A program made the translations under genes and the position numbers. A model generated the notes under the pieces. That model was not told the DNA's origin, did no database searches, and saw nothing but the letters and a program-made list of their open reading frames with translations. From NCBI RefSeq assembly GCF_007993035.1, contig NZ_VOOS01000006.1:157078-221077 (forward strand): a stretch of DNA of 64,000 nucleotides. The letters are read 5' to 3'. How positions within the stretch are numbered: position 1 is the first letter of the stretch; every line of letters starts with the position of its first letter. The DNA comes from Vicingus serpentipes (lineage in GTDB: Bacteria > Bacteroidota > Bacteroidia > Flavobacteriales_E > Vicingaceae). This document shows, piece after piece, positions 35,352 to 43,319 of this stretch.

Positions 35352-35370
35352 GTAAAATTTAAAGAAATAA

Positions 35371-35399
35371 AAAAGGGTAGAACTAAGTTCTACCCTTTT
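35371..35399. terminator. bidirectional terminator after folC
   Basis: A 13-bp stem (35371-35383 with 35387-35399) and 3-base loop, with A-run and T-run on either side, stops both folC and the convergent lipoprotein genes. Confidence 0.9.
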
Positions 35400-35418
35400 T
35401 TATTTCTACTAATATAAA

Positions 35419-35676
35419 TTAGTGAGCTTCTTCTTCGTGAGTTTCCTCAGCAGCAGCTTCTTCAGTAGCTTCTTCAGCAACAACTTCTTCAGTAGCTTCT
35501 TCAGTAGCTTCTACTTCAGCAGTTTCTTCTTCGATTGCTTCTTCCATTGAGTCAAATAACTCATTTACAGCAGCAGCAGCTTCTGCTTCAGCAGCAGCTT
35601 TTTCTTCTTCAGATGGTCCACAAGCAACAAGGCTAAAAATACCTGCTACCATTAACATTGTAAGTAACTTTTTCAT
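35419..35676 (-). CDS. Glu-rich small lipoprotein, downstream copy of a tandem pair
   Basis: 85 residues. Lipobox ends in LVAC19, then GPSEEEKAAAEAEAAA, in which SEEE just after the Cys fits the S-(D/E)3 lipoprotein surface-export signal described in Flavobacteria. The rest is acidic repeats of TEEA/VAEE type and a His-containing end (EETHEEEAH). It shares its first 35 residues almost exactly with the next upstream gene. Function unknown; metal binding or surface charge are possibilities. Expression is probably from the promoter before the upstream copy, 42 bases away. Confidence 0.8.
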   Translation of the reverse strand: MKKLLTMLMVAGIFSLVACGPSEEEKAAAEAEAAAAVNELFDSMEEAIEEETAEVEATEEATEEVVAEEATEEAAAEETHEEEAH

Positions 35677-35718
35677 TTTGATTAAGTTTATTATTATTAG
35701 GTTATTGATTACTGTTTA

Positions 35719-35982
35719 TTAGTGTGCATGATCTTCGTGAGCTTCTTCTTCAGTAGCTTCTTCTTCAGTAGCTTCTTCTTCAGTAGCTTCTTCTTCAACA
35801 ACTTCTTCAGTAGCAACTTCTTCAGTAGCAACTTCTTCTATTGCTTCTTCCATGCTACCCATCATTTCTTCTACCATTGCAGCAGCTTCTGCTTCAGCAG
35901 CAGCTTTTTCTTCTTCAGATGGTCCACAAGCAACAAGACTAAAGATACCTGCTACCATCAACATTGTAAGTAATTTTTTCAT
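35719..35982 (-). CDS. Glu-rich small lipoprotein, upstream copy of a tandem pair
   Basis: 87 residues, same leader and S-(D/E)3-like start as its neighbour. After AAMVEEMMGSMEEAIEE it holds perfect 5-residue repeats (TEEEA x3), encoded by 15-base direct repeats at about 35745-35800, and ends in EEAHEDHAH with three His. It is probably a surface lipoprotein. The clustered His at the acidic end could bind a divalent metal such as zinc, copper or nickel. The copies differ mainly in repeat number. Confidence 0.8.
   Translation of the reverse strand: MKKLLTMLMVAGIFSLVACGPSEEEKAAAEAEAAAMVEEMMGSMEEAIEEVATEEVATEEVVEEEATEEEATEEEATEEEAHEDHAH
35745..35800 (-). repeat. 15-base direct repeats inside the Glu-rich lipoprotein gene
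   Basis: On the plus strand the unit GCTTCTTCTTCAGTA recurs about three times in tandem, coding on the minus strand for TEEEA. It is likely prone to copy-number change by slippage. Confidence 0.85.
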
Positions 35983-36009
35983 TTTTTTTATTTATTAGTT
36001 AGGTTGATG

Positions 36010-36040
36010 CAAATATATTATAATATATTAATACTTACAA
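36010..36040 (-). promoter_or_regulatory. promoter of the lipoprotein pair
   Basis: The minus strand has TTG (36040-36038) and TATATTTG (36017-36010), 20 bases apart, close to the TTTG-N19-TAnnTTTG consensus. The start would be about 20 bases before the ATG. Confidence 0.65.
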
Positions 36041-36054
36041 CTTTAAATATTGGA

Positions 36055-37059
36055 TTATTTATTCTCATCTAAAATCACGCCCAGAAGGGTTTCACCAACT
36101 GCTTTAAGGGTGTTTTTGTCTATTACATCCATGTTATCATTGTGTGTATGCCAAGAATGATGAAAGCTTCCTGTGTTTCTATCGAAATGAATAATGTCTA
36201 TACTCGGAATGTTAGCGATTTCGTTTATGTATTTATGATCATCAGTAACTTGAAAACCAAATTGCTGACTTACAAAATGATTTCCGTGACCTAGTTCTGA
36301 AGCTTTGCCCCAAACTTTTCTAACAATATTTGGCGCATAATTCATAGATATTGCCTCTTGAGTAAAGTTAGCATTTGCTGAACCAACCATGTCTAATAGG
36401 ATTCCATATTCAGCTTTATAGTTTGGTTTATGTGGGTTTTTAGCCCAATATTGAGAGCCCAAACACCAAGAATCACCATTGTATTGTGTTGTCATTCCAG
36501 ATGATGGTTCACCGTAATCTTCTGCATCAAAAAATATAATATCTACTCCAATATTTGGATTTTGTATGGTTAATTGTCTTGCAACTTCAAGTAAAATTCC
36601 AACACCACTAGCTCCATCATTAGCTCCCAAAATAGGTTTAGTCATATCTTTAGAGTCTTGATCTGCAAAAGGACGACTATCCCAATGAGCGAATAATAAA
36701 ATTCTTCGTTCTAATTCAGGTTTAAATTCTCCAATAATATTTTTTATGGTTATTGCTTTTTTATTAAATGTAGTTGCTTTTCCAGTTTGAATAAATGAAT
36801 TCAACCCAAAACTAGATAGTTTGTCTTTTAAAAAGTCAGCACATTTACCATGAGCTTCATTATTTGGAAATCGTGGGCCAAAATCTACTTGTTGTTGAAC
36901 ATAAAAGTATGCTGAATCTGAGTTGAAATCAGGAGCAATAATTGGTTTTTTTTCAATAGGCTTTTCAGTTTCTACTATTGTTTCTTTTTTCTTTTTATCT
37001 CCTTCACAACCAAATAAAATAATAGAAGTCGAGATGATAATTAATAATTTATTTTTCAT
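36055..37059 (-). CDS. M28-family glutaminyl-peptide cyclotransferase-like lipoprotein
   Basis: 334 residues, leader ending in LFGC18 (lipoprotein). The M28 core has FAHWDSRPFADQD, LGANDGASGVGILLEVARQL, IIFFDAEDYGE and DSWCLGSQYWAKNPHK, and near the end HHSWHTHNDNMDVID. The HWDSRP/GANDGASG/DAEDYG pattern matches animal-type glutaminyl cyclases found in Bacteroidota such as Porphyromonas, rather than aminopeptidases. It would turn N-terminal Gln into pyroglutamate. A CEGDKKKK start lacks a surface-export signal, so it should face the periplasm, where new N-termini appear. It overlaps cysS by 11 bases. Confidence 0.85.
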   Translation of the reverse strand: MKNKLLIIISTSIILFGCEGDKKKKETIVETEKPIEKKPIIAPDFNSDSAYFYVQQQVDFGPRFPNNEAHGKCADFLKDKLSSFGLNSFIQTGKATTFNKKAITIKNIIGEFKPELERRILLFAHWDSRPFADQDSKDMTKPILGANDGASGVGILLEVARQLTIQNPNIGVDIIFFDAEDYGEPSSGMTTQYNGDSWCLGSQYWAKNPHKPNYKAEYGILLDMVGSANANFTQEAISMNYAPNIVRKVWGKASELGHGNHFVSQQFGFQVTDDHKYINEIANIPSIDIIHFDRNTGSFHHSWHTHNDNMDVIDKNTLKAVGETLLGVILDENK

Positions 37060-38524
37060 AATTCCAAATTGAACCTTCAGGATTGTCTTTTATGGTGATG
37101 TTAATTTTTCCTAATTCATCTCTAATAAAATCAGCTGTAGCATAATCTTTATTTTCTTTAGCATTTTTTCTTAGATTTAATACTACTTCCATAACACTAT
37201 CTGCTATATCTGAATTAGAATTTATTTCTTCATTTTTCAAACCTAAAATTTCGAAAACGAAAGTGTGAAAGTGATTTTTTAATTTTTCTAAATCACTTTT
37301 GGTAATAGTTTCTTTTTCTTCAATTAACAGATTGATTGTTTTTACGCCATCAAACATGTTTGCAATTGTAATTGGAGTATTAAAATCATCATCCATACTT
37401 TTTTTACAATTTGCTATAATAGTATCTATCTCTATAGAAGAGTTGTTTGAAGCTTTTATTCGATCAAGATTTTCAATAGCAATCATTAATCGTTTTAATC
37501 CTTTTTCAGATGCTTGAAGTGCTTCGTTTGAAAAATCAACAGTGCTTCTATAGTTAGCCTGAAGAAAGAAGAAGCGAACAGTCATTGGAGAATAACCTTT
37601 GTCTAATAAAGGGTGCTTCCCGGTAATAAGTTCCATTGGGAGAAAAGAATTTCCTAATGATTTACTCATTTTCGATCCATTAACTGTAAGCATATTTCCA
37701 TGCATCCAATATTTTACTGGGTTAATTCCATCTGCTCCAACAGATTGTGCAATTTCACATTCGTGATGAGGAAATTTCAAATCCATACCTCCGCCATGAA
37801 TGTCAAATTCTTTACCCAAATATTTGGTGCTCATTACAGAACACTCTAAATGCCATCCAGGAACTCCAATTCCCCATGGAGAATTCCATTTCATTATAGT
37901 TTCTTTACTTGCTTTTTTCCATATTGCAAAATCAGCAAAAAAACGTTTTTCATTTCCGCCTTCTAAATTTTCTCTGGTTTGTTCTAATAGTTCATCTATT
38001 TTTCTTCCAGAAAGTTCTCCGTAATTATGAGTTGAGCTGTATTTTTTTACATCAAAATAAACAGAACCATTAACTTCATATCCAAAGCCATTGTCAATAA
38101 TTTGTTGAATCATTTCTATTTGTTCAATAATATGAGCAGTTGCAGTAGGTTCTATACTAGGCGGAATTAAATTGAATAAATTTGTAGTAGAATGAAACCC
38201 ATTTGTATATTTTTGAACTATCTCCATAGGTTCAATTTTTTCCAATCTAGCTCTTTTTTCTATTTTATCTTCTCCTTCATCAGCATCATCAATTAGGTGT
38301 CCTACATCTGTTATATTTCTTACATATCTAACATTATAGCCCAAGTGAATTAAATATCGATAAACAATGTCAAAAGTTAAAAATGTACGGATATTTCCTA
38401 AGTGAGCATCACTATAAACTGTAGGTCCACAAACATACATTCCAACGTGAGGAGGATTGATAGGTGTAAATTTTTCTTTTTTTCCTGTCAGGCTATTGTA
38501 TAAGTGAAGATTTGATGATAACAT
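37049..38524 (-). CDS. cysS: cysteinyl-tRNA synthetase
   Basis: 491 residues, usual length. Class I marks: YVCGPTVYSDAHLGNIRTF (HIGH-like, with zinc-binding Cys), GWHLECSVMS, HHECEIAQS, and GSKMSKSLGN. It charges tRNA-Cys. Its 3' end overlaps the start of the glutaminyl-cyclase-like gene, so the two are co-transcribed. A partial -7 box TATTTTTA lies about 25 bases upstream. Confidence 0.97.
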   Translation of the reverse strand: MLSSNLHLYNSLTGKKEKFTPINPPHVGMYVCGPTVYSDAHLGNIRTFLTFDIVYRYLIHLGYNVRYVRNITDVGHLIDDADEGEDKIEKRARLEKIEPMEIVQKYTNGFHSTTNLFNLIPPSIEPTATAHIIEQIEMIQQIIDNGFGYEVNGSVYFDVKKYSSTHNYGELSGRKIDELLEQTRENLEGGNEKRFFADFAIWKKASKETIMKWNSPWGIGVPGWHLECSVMSTKYLGKEFDIHGGGMDLKFPHHECEIAQSVGADGINPVKYWMHGNMLTVNGSKMSKSLGNSFLPMELITGKHPLLDKGYSPMTVRFFFLQANYRSTVDFSNEALQASEKGLKRLMIAIENLDRIKASNNSSIEIDTIIANCKKSMDDDFNTPITIANMFDGVKTINLLIEEKETITKSDLEKLKNHFHTFVFEILGLKNEEINSNSDIADSVMEVVLNLRKNAKENKDYATADFIRDELGKINITIKDNPEGSIWNYEK

Positions 38525-38580
38525 GTTTTAAACGTATTTATTTTGTAAAAATAGATTTTTCATTTTAATCAAAATAAAAA

Positions 38581-38604
38581 ACCCAACAAGATTTCTTGTT
38601 GGGT
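38581..38604 (-). terminator. terminator after the YwqK-repeat gene
   Basis: A 10-bp stem (38581-38590 with 38595-38604), extended by flanking A-T pairs, ends in a T-run on the minus strand. It separates this gene from cysS. Confidence 0.88.
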
Positions 38605-38627
38605 TTTTATTTATTATTAATGTTTTT

Positions 38628-39515
38628 TTATTCTTTAGGAAGTGGAGCATCTCCAATATATCTTCCTGATTTGAATTTTTTAATTTTTAATAAAATTCCA
38701 TTTTCATCATAAAGATATAATTGTCCTTCCATTAATCTATAGTTTTTGAAAAATCCAGATTTAGAAATTTGTTTGTTTTGGTTATACATAGTGTGTTCAC
38801 CATTACCATCAAAAATTCCCATATTTACTTTATCTTCAGAAGATACTTTAACAACTTCAACCGGAGCTTTAGCTAATTCTTCAGCTTCAGTATCTTTAAT
38901 TGGATTTTTTGGTTCGAAAGTTTGAGTGTTTGCTACGTCAATAGTACCTCCATTAAAAGCTTTTTTGGCTTTAATATCTCCATTTTCAAAGTATTCTGTA
39001 ATAACACCATCTTCTTTTCCCCCAGCCCAATTTCCTTCAATCATTAATTGGCCATTTTCATAGTAATATTCTTGCTTACCATCTCTTTTTCCCGTTTCAT
39101 TAAAAGTAAAAGCTTGAGCAAGCTGTCCGTTTTCATGGAATCGCTTGAATTGACCAGTATTTCTGTTGTTTTTCCAAGCTCCTTCTTCTTCTAATTGACC
39201 GTTTTCGTAATATGTTTTATAATAACCATTTGGTCTACTATTTACATATGCAATTTCACTTTTTACTTTACCATTAGCAAAGAAAAATTTCCAAATACCT
39301 TGCTTTCTACTGCTTTCATAATTTCCTTCTTCGACTACTTGGTCAGGTTCATAGCCAGGTAATTTTTTCATTTTACCGAAAATTCGCCAAAATCCTTGTT
39401 TTAAATTGTTCTCATCAATCATGTTGATGGTATCACCGTTACTCACCTCGAAAGATTGAGCAGTGCTAATACTGCAAATAAAAATTAGGATTATAATGTA
39501 TATTAATTTTTTCAT
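38628..39515 (-). CDS. exported YwqK/MORN-variant repeat protein
   Basis: 295 residues: signal peptide cut at STA|QSFE, then about five 23-residue repeats of YENGQLEEEG or HENGQLAQAF type, with KNGR/G-W patterns, resembling YwqK and MORN repeats. A gap region (160-230) precedes a last DENGILLKIKKF repeat. Such proteins are often auto-named 'toxin-antitoxin antitoxin', but here the gene is alone and secreted. It is a beta-sheet surface or periplasmic protein of unknown role. Confidence 0.82.
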   Translation of the reverse strand: MKKLIYIIILIFICSISTAQSFEVSNGDTINMIDENNLKQGFWRIFGKMKKLPGYEPDQVVEEGNYESSRKQGIWKFFFANGKVKSEIAYVNSRPNGYYKTYYENGQLEEEGAWKNNRNTGQFKRFHENGQLAQAFTFNETGKRDGKQEYYYENGQLMIEGNWAGGKEDGVITEYFENGDIKAKKAFNGGTIDVANTQTFEPKNPIKDTEAEELAKAPVEVVKVSSEDKVNMGIFDGNGEHTMYNQNKQISKSGFFKNYRLMEGQLYLYDENGILLKIKKFKSGRYIGDAPLPKE

Positions 39516-39537
39516 TCTAAATGGTAACTTGAATTTA

Positions 39538-39545
39538 CAAAAATA
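39538..39545 (-). promoter_or_regulatory. -7 box for the YwqK-repeat gene
   Basis: The minus strand reads TATTTTTG, a full TAnnTTTG match, 22 bases before the ATG. Confidence 0.5.
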
Positions 39546-39645
39546 AATATAAAAAATTAACTTTTAAAGTTTTATATGTTTTAGCTAAATAGTAATATAT
39601 ATTCGATAAAGACGAACTAATTACATATTACGTTGCTTTACTATT

Positions 39646-40590
39646 TTAGGTTACAATGTTTTTTAAGTTTTTTATCATGTCTGCAGACATGGATTCCAAA
39701 TTATATTCTGGATACCAATTCCAATCTTTTTTGGAATTAGTATCATCAATAGATTGAGGCCATGAATCTGCAATTTTTTGTCGAAAATCTTCTTTATAAG
39801 AGATAGAAAATGAAGGAATATATTTTTTTATTTCGCTTGAAATATCTTCAGGGTTAAAACTAATTCCAGCTAAGTTATAACTCGACCGAATTTTAATGTT
39901 TTCCGAAGGAGCTTGCATAATTTGGATAGTAGCTTTAATTGCGTCAGCCATATACATCATTGGTAATCTTGTGCTTTTGTTTAAAAAGCACTCATATTTT
40001 TGATGCTTAATTGCTTGATGAAAAATATCTACTGCATAATCTGTAGTTCCTCCTCCTGGAAGCGATTTATATCCAATTAAGCCTGGGTAACGAATGCTTC
40101 TAACATCAACTCCATATTTTTCGTTGTAGTATTCACACCATCTTTCTCCAGCTTGTTTACTAATGCCATAAACAGTAGATGGTTCCATTATTGTGTATTG
40201 AGGAGTATTTTCTCTTGGAGTAGTTGGTCCAAATACGGCAATTGAACTTGGCCAGAATATTTTTTTGATAATACCATCTTTTGCTAGATTAAGGACGTTG
40301 AATAAGCTATTCATATTTAACTCCCATGCAAATTCAGGATTTTTTTCGGCTGTGGCTGATAAAAGAGCAGCAAGAAGGTATATTTCTTTTACATTGTGTT
40401 TTTCAACAATTTTTAAAAGTTGTTCTTTGTTTAATATGTCTAAAACTTCAAATGGACCATTTTGAACATTTTGGGGTTCTTTTATGTCTGATGCAATTAC
40501 TTTATCATTACCAAATTGATTTCGAAGTTCTTCTACTAATTCTGTACCGATTTGACCTGATGATCCAATTACTAAAATGGTTTCTGACAT
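39646..40590 (-). CDS. SDR-type L-threonine 3-dehydrogenase-like enzyme
   Basis: 314 residues. N-terminal Rossmann motif VIGSSGQIGTELVEEL, then SSIAVFGPTTPRENTPQ and the catalytic YGISKQAGERWCEYY (YxxxK). The RYPGLIGYKSLPGGGTTDYAVDIF stretch (PGLIGYKSLPGGGTTDY) is characteristic of the extended-SDR threonine dehydrogenase, which makes 2-amino-3-ketobutyrate from threonine with NAD. UDP-sugar epimerase is less likely. It is alone, with its own promoter and no kbl beside it in view. Confidence 0.85.
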   Translation of the reverse strand: MSETILVIGSSGQIGTELVEELRNQFGNDKVIASDIKEPQNVQNGPFEVLDILNKEQLLKIVEKHNVKEIYLLAALLSATAEKNPEFAWELNMNSLFNVLNLAKDGIIKKIFWPSSIAVFGPTTPRENTPQYTIMEPSTVYGISKQAGERWCEYYNEKYGVDVRSIRYPGLIGYKSLPGGGTTDYAVDIFHQAIKHQKYECFLNKSTRLPMMYMADAIKATIQIMQAPSENIKIRSSYNLAGISFNPEDISSEIKKYIPSFSISYKEDFRQKIADSWPQSIDDTNSKKDWNWYPEYNLESMSADMIKNLKNIVT

Positions 40591-40606
40591 AATTTTATAT
40601 TTTCAG

Positions 40607-40614
40607 CAAAAATA
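40607..40614 (-). promoter_or_regulatory. -7 box for the threonine-dehydrogenase-like gene
   Basis: The minus strand reads TATTTTTG, matching TAnnTTTG, 16 bases before the ATG. A palindrome TTAAAAGCTTTTAA lies farther upstream. Confidence 0.45.
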
Positions 40615-40662
40615 ATAAAATAGGGAGAATAACTGACTTCTATTTAAAAGCTTTTAACAGTG

Positions 40663-40914
40663 TTAGAGTACTTTTATTTGAATAATATTCATAGGGCATG
40701 CATGTGCTGCTTTTGCATTATTATCATATTCGTCTTCAGTAACTCGAACTGTAAATATCCCTTTTTTTTCATCCCCTCCAATCATGGTTACTTTTCCGTC
40801 TTTTTTAGACATACGCCATCTCTCTGGAGCAAATTCAACACAATAATTGCATCCAATACACCTTTTTCTGAGATGCGAAATTACTACTATTTGATTAGGA
40901 CTATGCCTCGACAA
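40663..40914 (-). CDS. 4Fe-4S ferredoxin, TrhP-linked
   Basis: 83 residues. CIGCNYC gives three cluster cysteines (CxxCxxC) and ACPMNIIQI near the end gives the fourth, so a single 4Fe-4S cluster is expected. The rest is charged and soluble. Its ATG overlaps the end of the U32-peptidase gene by 14 bases, so it is made together with it. It probably supplies electrons or cluster assembly for that enzyme. Confidence 0.87.
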   Translation of the reverse strand: MSRHSPNQIVVISHLRKRCIGCNYCVEFAPERWRMSKKDGKVTMIGGDEKKGIFTVRVTEDEYDNNAKAAHACPMNIIQIKVL

Positions 40915-42139
40915 GTTTATAAAGTTTATCAGATGAACGAATAGTATAATCTATTGGAAAAGTAATTTCTTGACCTTTAAAAGCTTCTTCAACTTGTTTG
41001 TCGTCGGTCATTAAACTAGTTATTTCTGTTTCTACAGCCCCAGTTGTTGGTCCTGTAACTAATATTTTATCTCCAATTTTCAAAGAATGCGATTCCAATT
41101 TAAATTGACCAATTTTTGGTTTAGGAAAATAATGCTCACCTTTTCCAATATATACTTTTTTTTGTGTTGCGGATGAACCTGATTTATTGGTCCATTCGCC
41201 TAATTCTTGACCTAAATAATAACCACCCCAGAAACCTCTGTTGTAAACAGTTCCAAGCCTTGCCATCCATTCTGCTACTTTTTCTTCTGAGTAAGAGTTG
41301 TCTTGTACTGCATCTATTGCTTCTCTGTAGCATTTAATTACCGTTGCAACGTATTCAGGAGCTCGGCCTCGTCCTTCAATTTTTAATACAGAAATGCCAG
41401 AATTAATTAATTCATCTAAGAAGTTGATTGTGCACAAATCTTTTGGAGACATAATATATTCGTTGTCAATTTCTAATTCATGTCCGTCTTCTAAGTCAAT
41501 AACTTTATATTGTTTTCTACAGTTTTGATTGCATGCCCCTCTATTTGCAGAGGAATTTTGAGTGTGTAAACTCAAATAGCACTTTCCAGAAACAGCCATG
41601 CATAATGCTCCATGACCAAAAACTTCAATTTCTACTTGTTTACCATTTGGGCCACAAATATTATCTTTTTCAACCCCTTCACATATTGATTTTATTTGAC
41701 GTAAACTTAATTCTCTAGAAAGAACCATAACGTCAGCAAACAAAGAATAGAATCTAACTGTTTCAATGTTGGTTATGTTTACTTGAGTAGAGATGTGTAC
41801 TTCAACATTTTGTGAACGGGCATAGCCAATTACTGCTTGGTCTGAAGCGATAATTGCTGTAATGCCTGTTTCTTTAACTCTATTTACAACTGTTTTTACG
41901 ATAGATAGATCGTGGTCATAAACAATCGTGTTTAAAGTGAGGTAAGTTTTAACACCTCTTTCACTACATCTTTTTGAAATTTCTTCTAAGTCACCTAAAG
42001 TAAAATTCATAGTAGCTCTGGCACGCATGTTTAATTGGTCCACACCAAAATAAACAGAGTCAGCACCATTGTCTAAAGCTGCTTGAAGGGCTTCAAAGCC
42101 TCCAGCAGGAGCCATTAATTCAATTTTTTTATTCATCAA
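40901..42139 (-). CDS. peptidase U32-family protein, TrhP-like tRNA hydroxylation protein
   Basis: 412 residues starting MMNKKIELMAPAGGFEALQAA. It has the U32 signatures YFGVDQLNMRARA and EVFGHGALCMAVSGKCYLS, with ACNQNC after it, giving several Cys that could hold an Fe-S cluster. The C-terminal beta-barrel domain (IGKGEHYFPKPKIGQF) is typical of YegQ/TrhP rather than collagenase-like U32. TrhP makes 5-hydroxyuridine at tRNA position 34 using prephenate. Its gene pairs with a ferredoxin and adjoins TrhO, which supports this role over proteolysis. Confidence 0.83.
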   Translation of the reverse strand: MMNKKIELMAPAGGFEALQAALDNGADSVYFGVDQLNMRARATMNFTLGDLEEISKRCSERGVKTYLTLNTIVYDHDLSIVKTVVNRVKETGITAIIASDQAVIGYARSQNVEVHISTQVNITNIETVRFYSLFADVMVLSRELSLRQIKSICEGVEKDNICGPNGKQVEIEVFGHGALCMAVSGKCYLSLHTQNSSANRGACNQNCRKQYKVIDLEDGHELEIDNEYIMSPKDLCTINFLDELINSGISVLKIEGRGRAPEYVATVIKCYREAIDAVQDNSYSEEKVAEWMARLGTVYNRGFWGGYYLGQELGEWTNKSGSSATQKKVYIGKGEHYFPKPKIGQFKLESHSLKIGDKILVTGPTTGAVETEITSLMTDDKQVEEAFKGQEITFPIDYTIRSSDKLYKLVEA

Positions 42140-42156
42140 TTAAATAAATTAAAAGA

Positions 42157-42164
42157 CAAAATTA
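42157..42164 (-). promoter_or_regulatory. -7 box for the TrhP-like gene
   Basis: The minus strand reads TAATTTTG, matching TAnnTTTG, 17 bases before the ATG. Confidence 0.45.
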
Positions 42165-42216
42165 ATGGAAAACAATAAAAGTAAATATGATTTTTGTTTG
42201 GATAAATCCTGACGGA

Positions 42217-43263
42217 TTAGTTTTTGGTAATCTTTTTAGGTCTTAAACTCTTTTTGTACCCCATTAGCCCTTTCTTTTCTCTTTCAGCTCTAATTTTTTG
42301 CTGTTCTTCTATAGGTAGTTTTATTATTGTTTTACATTCTTCAGAGCAACATCCTTCATGTTCTTCTTTACAATTGCTACATTGTATGAAAAGCATGTTG
42401 CAATCTAAATATTCGCAATTAGTGTGGTCATCGCAAGGTTCTCCACATTGGTGGCAAGAGCTAATAATATCATCAGAAATTCGTTCTCCTCTTCTTTCAT
42501 CAAACACAAAATTTTTCCCAATAAATTTACTTTCTAGACCTTCTTTATCTATTTGACGCGCATAATCAATAATACCTCCGTGTAATTGATTTACATCTTG
42601 AAATCCTTCATGTCTTAAAAATGCACTTGTTTTTTCGCAACGAATTCCGCCAGTACAATAAAGTAGAATTTTTTTGTCTTCATTGCCTTTAAGTTTTTCT
42701 TTAATTTTAGGTAGATCCTCTCTAAATGTATCTGATTCTGCACAAAGGGCACCTTTAAAATGTCCAATTTCATGCTCATAATGATTTCTAACGTCAACAA
42801 CAATAGTGTTAGGGTCGTCCATGTATTTATTCCATTCAGATGCAGTTAAATGTTTGCCAACATTGGATGTGTCGTAACTATTGTCATCCATCCCGTCTGC
42901 TAAAATCTTCTTTCTAACTTTAATAGTTAACTTTAAAAATGACTTTCCATCATCCTCAACAGCAATTTTAAGAGGGACATCTTTTAGGTAATCGTAATCT
43001 TCTAATGAGCGTGTAAATTTTTCCCAGTTTGGTTCGGGGACTGAAAACTGAGCGTTTATACCTTCGTGAGCAATATAAATTCTTCCTCTTACATTTAACT
43101 CAATCCACTTAGTGAAAAGTTCATCTCTAAAAATTTGAGGATTTTTTATGTCAACATACCTATAAAGAGAAACCGTAATTCTTTTAAACGATTCGTTTTG
43201 AATTTCCTTTTCTAGTTCTTCTCTTCCGTATTTATTAAATAAAGTAGGTTTTTTAGTTTTCAT
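42217..43263 (-). CDS. trhO: tRNA uridine(34) hydroxylase, rhodanese type
   Basis: 348 residues of the YceA/TrhO family. An N-terminal acylphosphatase-like domain (ITVSLYRYVDIKNPQ, RGRIYIAHEGINAQFSVP) leads into a rhodanese domain with active site YCTGGIRCEKTSAFL and HGGIIDYARQ. The Cys-rich C-terminus (HQCGEPCDDHTNCEYLDCN, CSNCKEEHEGCCS) may bind zinc. TrhO hydroxylates U34 with O2. It lies 78 bases before the TrhP-like gene on the same strand. Confidence 0.93.
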   Translation of the reverse strand: MKTKKPTLFNKYGREELEKEIQNESFKRITVSLYRYVDIKNPQIFRDELFTKWIELNVRGRIYIAHEGINAQFSVPEPNWEKFTRSLEDYDYLKDVPLKIAVEDDGKSFLKLTIKVRKKILADGMDDNSYDTSNVGKHLTASEWNKYMDDPNTIVVDVRNHYEHEIGHFKGALCAESDTFREDLPKIKEKLKGNEDKKILLYCTGGIRCEKTSAFLRHEGFQDVNQLHGGIIDYARQIDKEGLESKFIGKNFVFDERRGERISDDIISSCHQCGEPCDDHTNCEYLDCNMLFIQCSNCKEEHEGCCSEECKTIIKLPIEEQQKIRAEREKKGLMGYKKSLRPKKITKN

Positions 43264-43290
43264 AGCTATTTGTAAAAGCTCATTTTGGTA

Positions 43291-43319
43291 AAAAAGAGGT
43301 GTTTAAACTACCTCTTTTT
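43291..43319 (-). terminator. aspS terminator overlapping the stop codon
   Basis: A 10-bp stem (43291-43300 with 43310-43319) has the aspS stop in its loop, and its right arm is the last codons of aspS (KKEV). The minus strand ends in T5. Confidence 0.85.

Noticed and set aside
35745..35800. CRISPR-like short repeats
   Set aside because: The repeats are 15 bases, directly tandem, without spacers, and encode in-frame TEEEA.
35722..35973. Plus-strand Phe/Ser-rich reading frame
   Set aside because: It is the antisense shadow of the Glu-rich lipoprotein, whose GAA/GAG repeats read as TTC/TCT on the other strand.
38628..39515. Toxin-antitoxin antitoxin
   Set aside because: The repeats resemble YwqK, but the protein is secreted and no partner toxin gene adjoins it.
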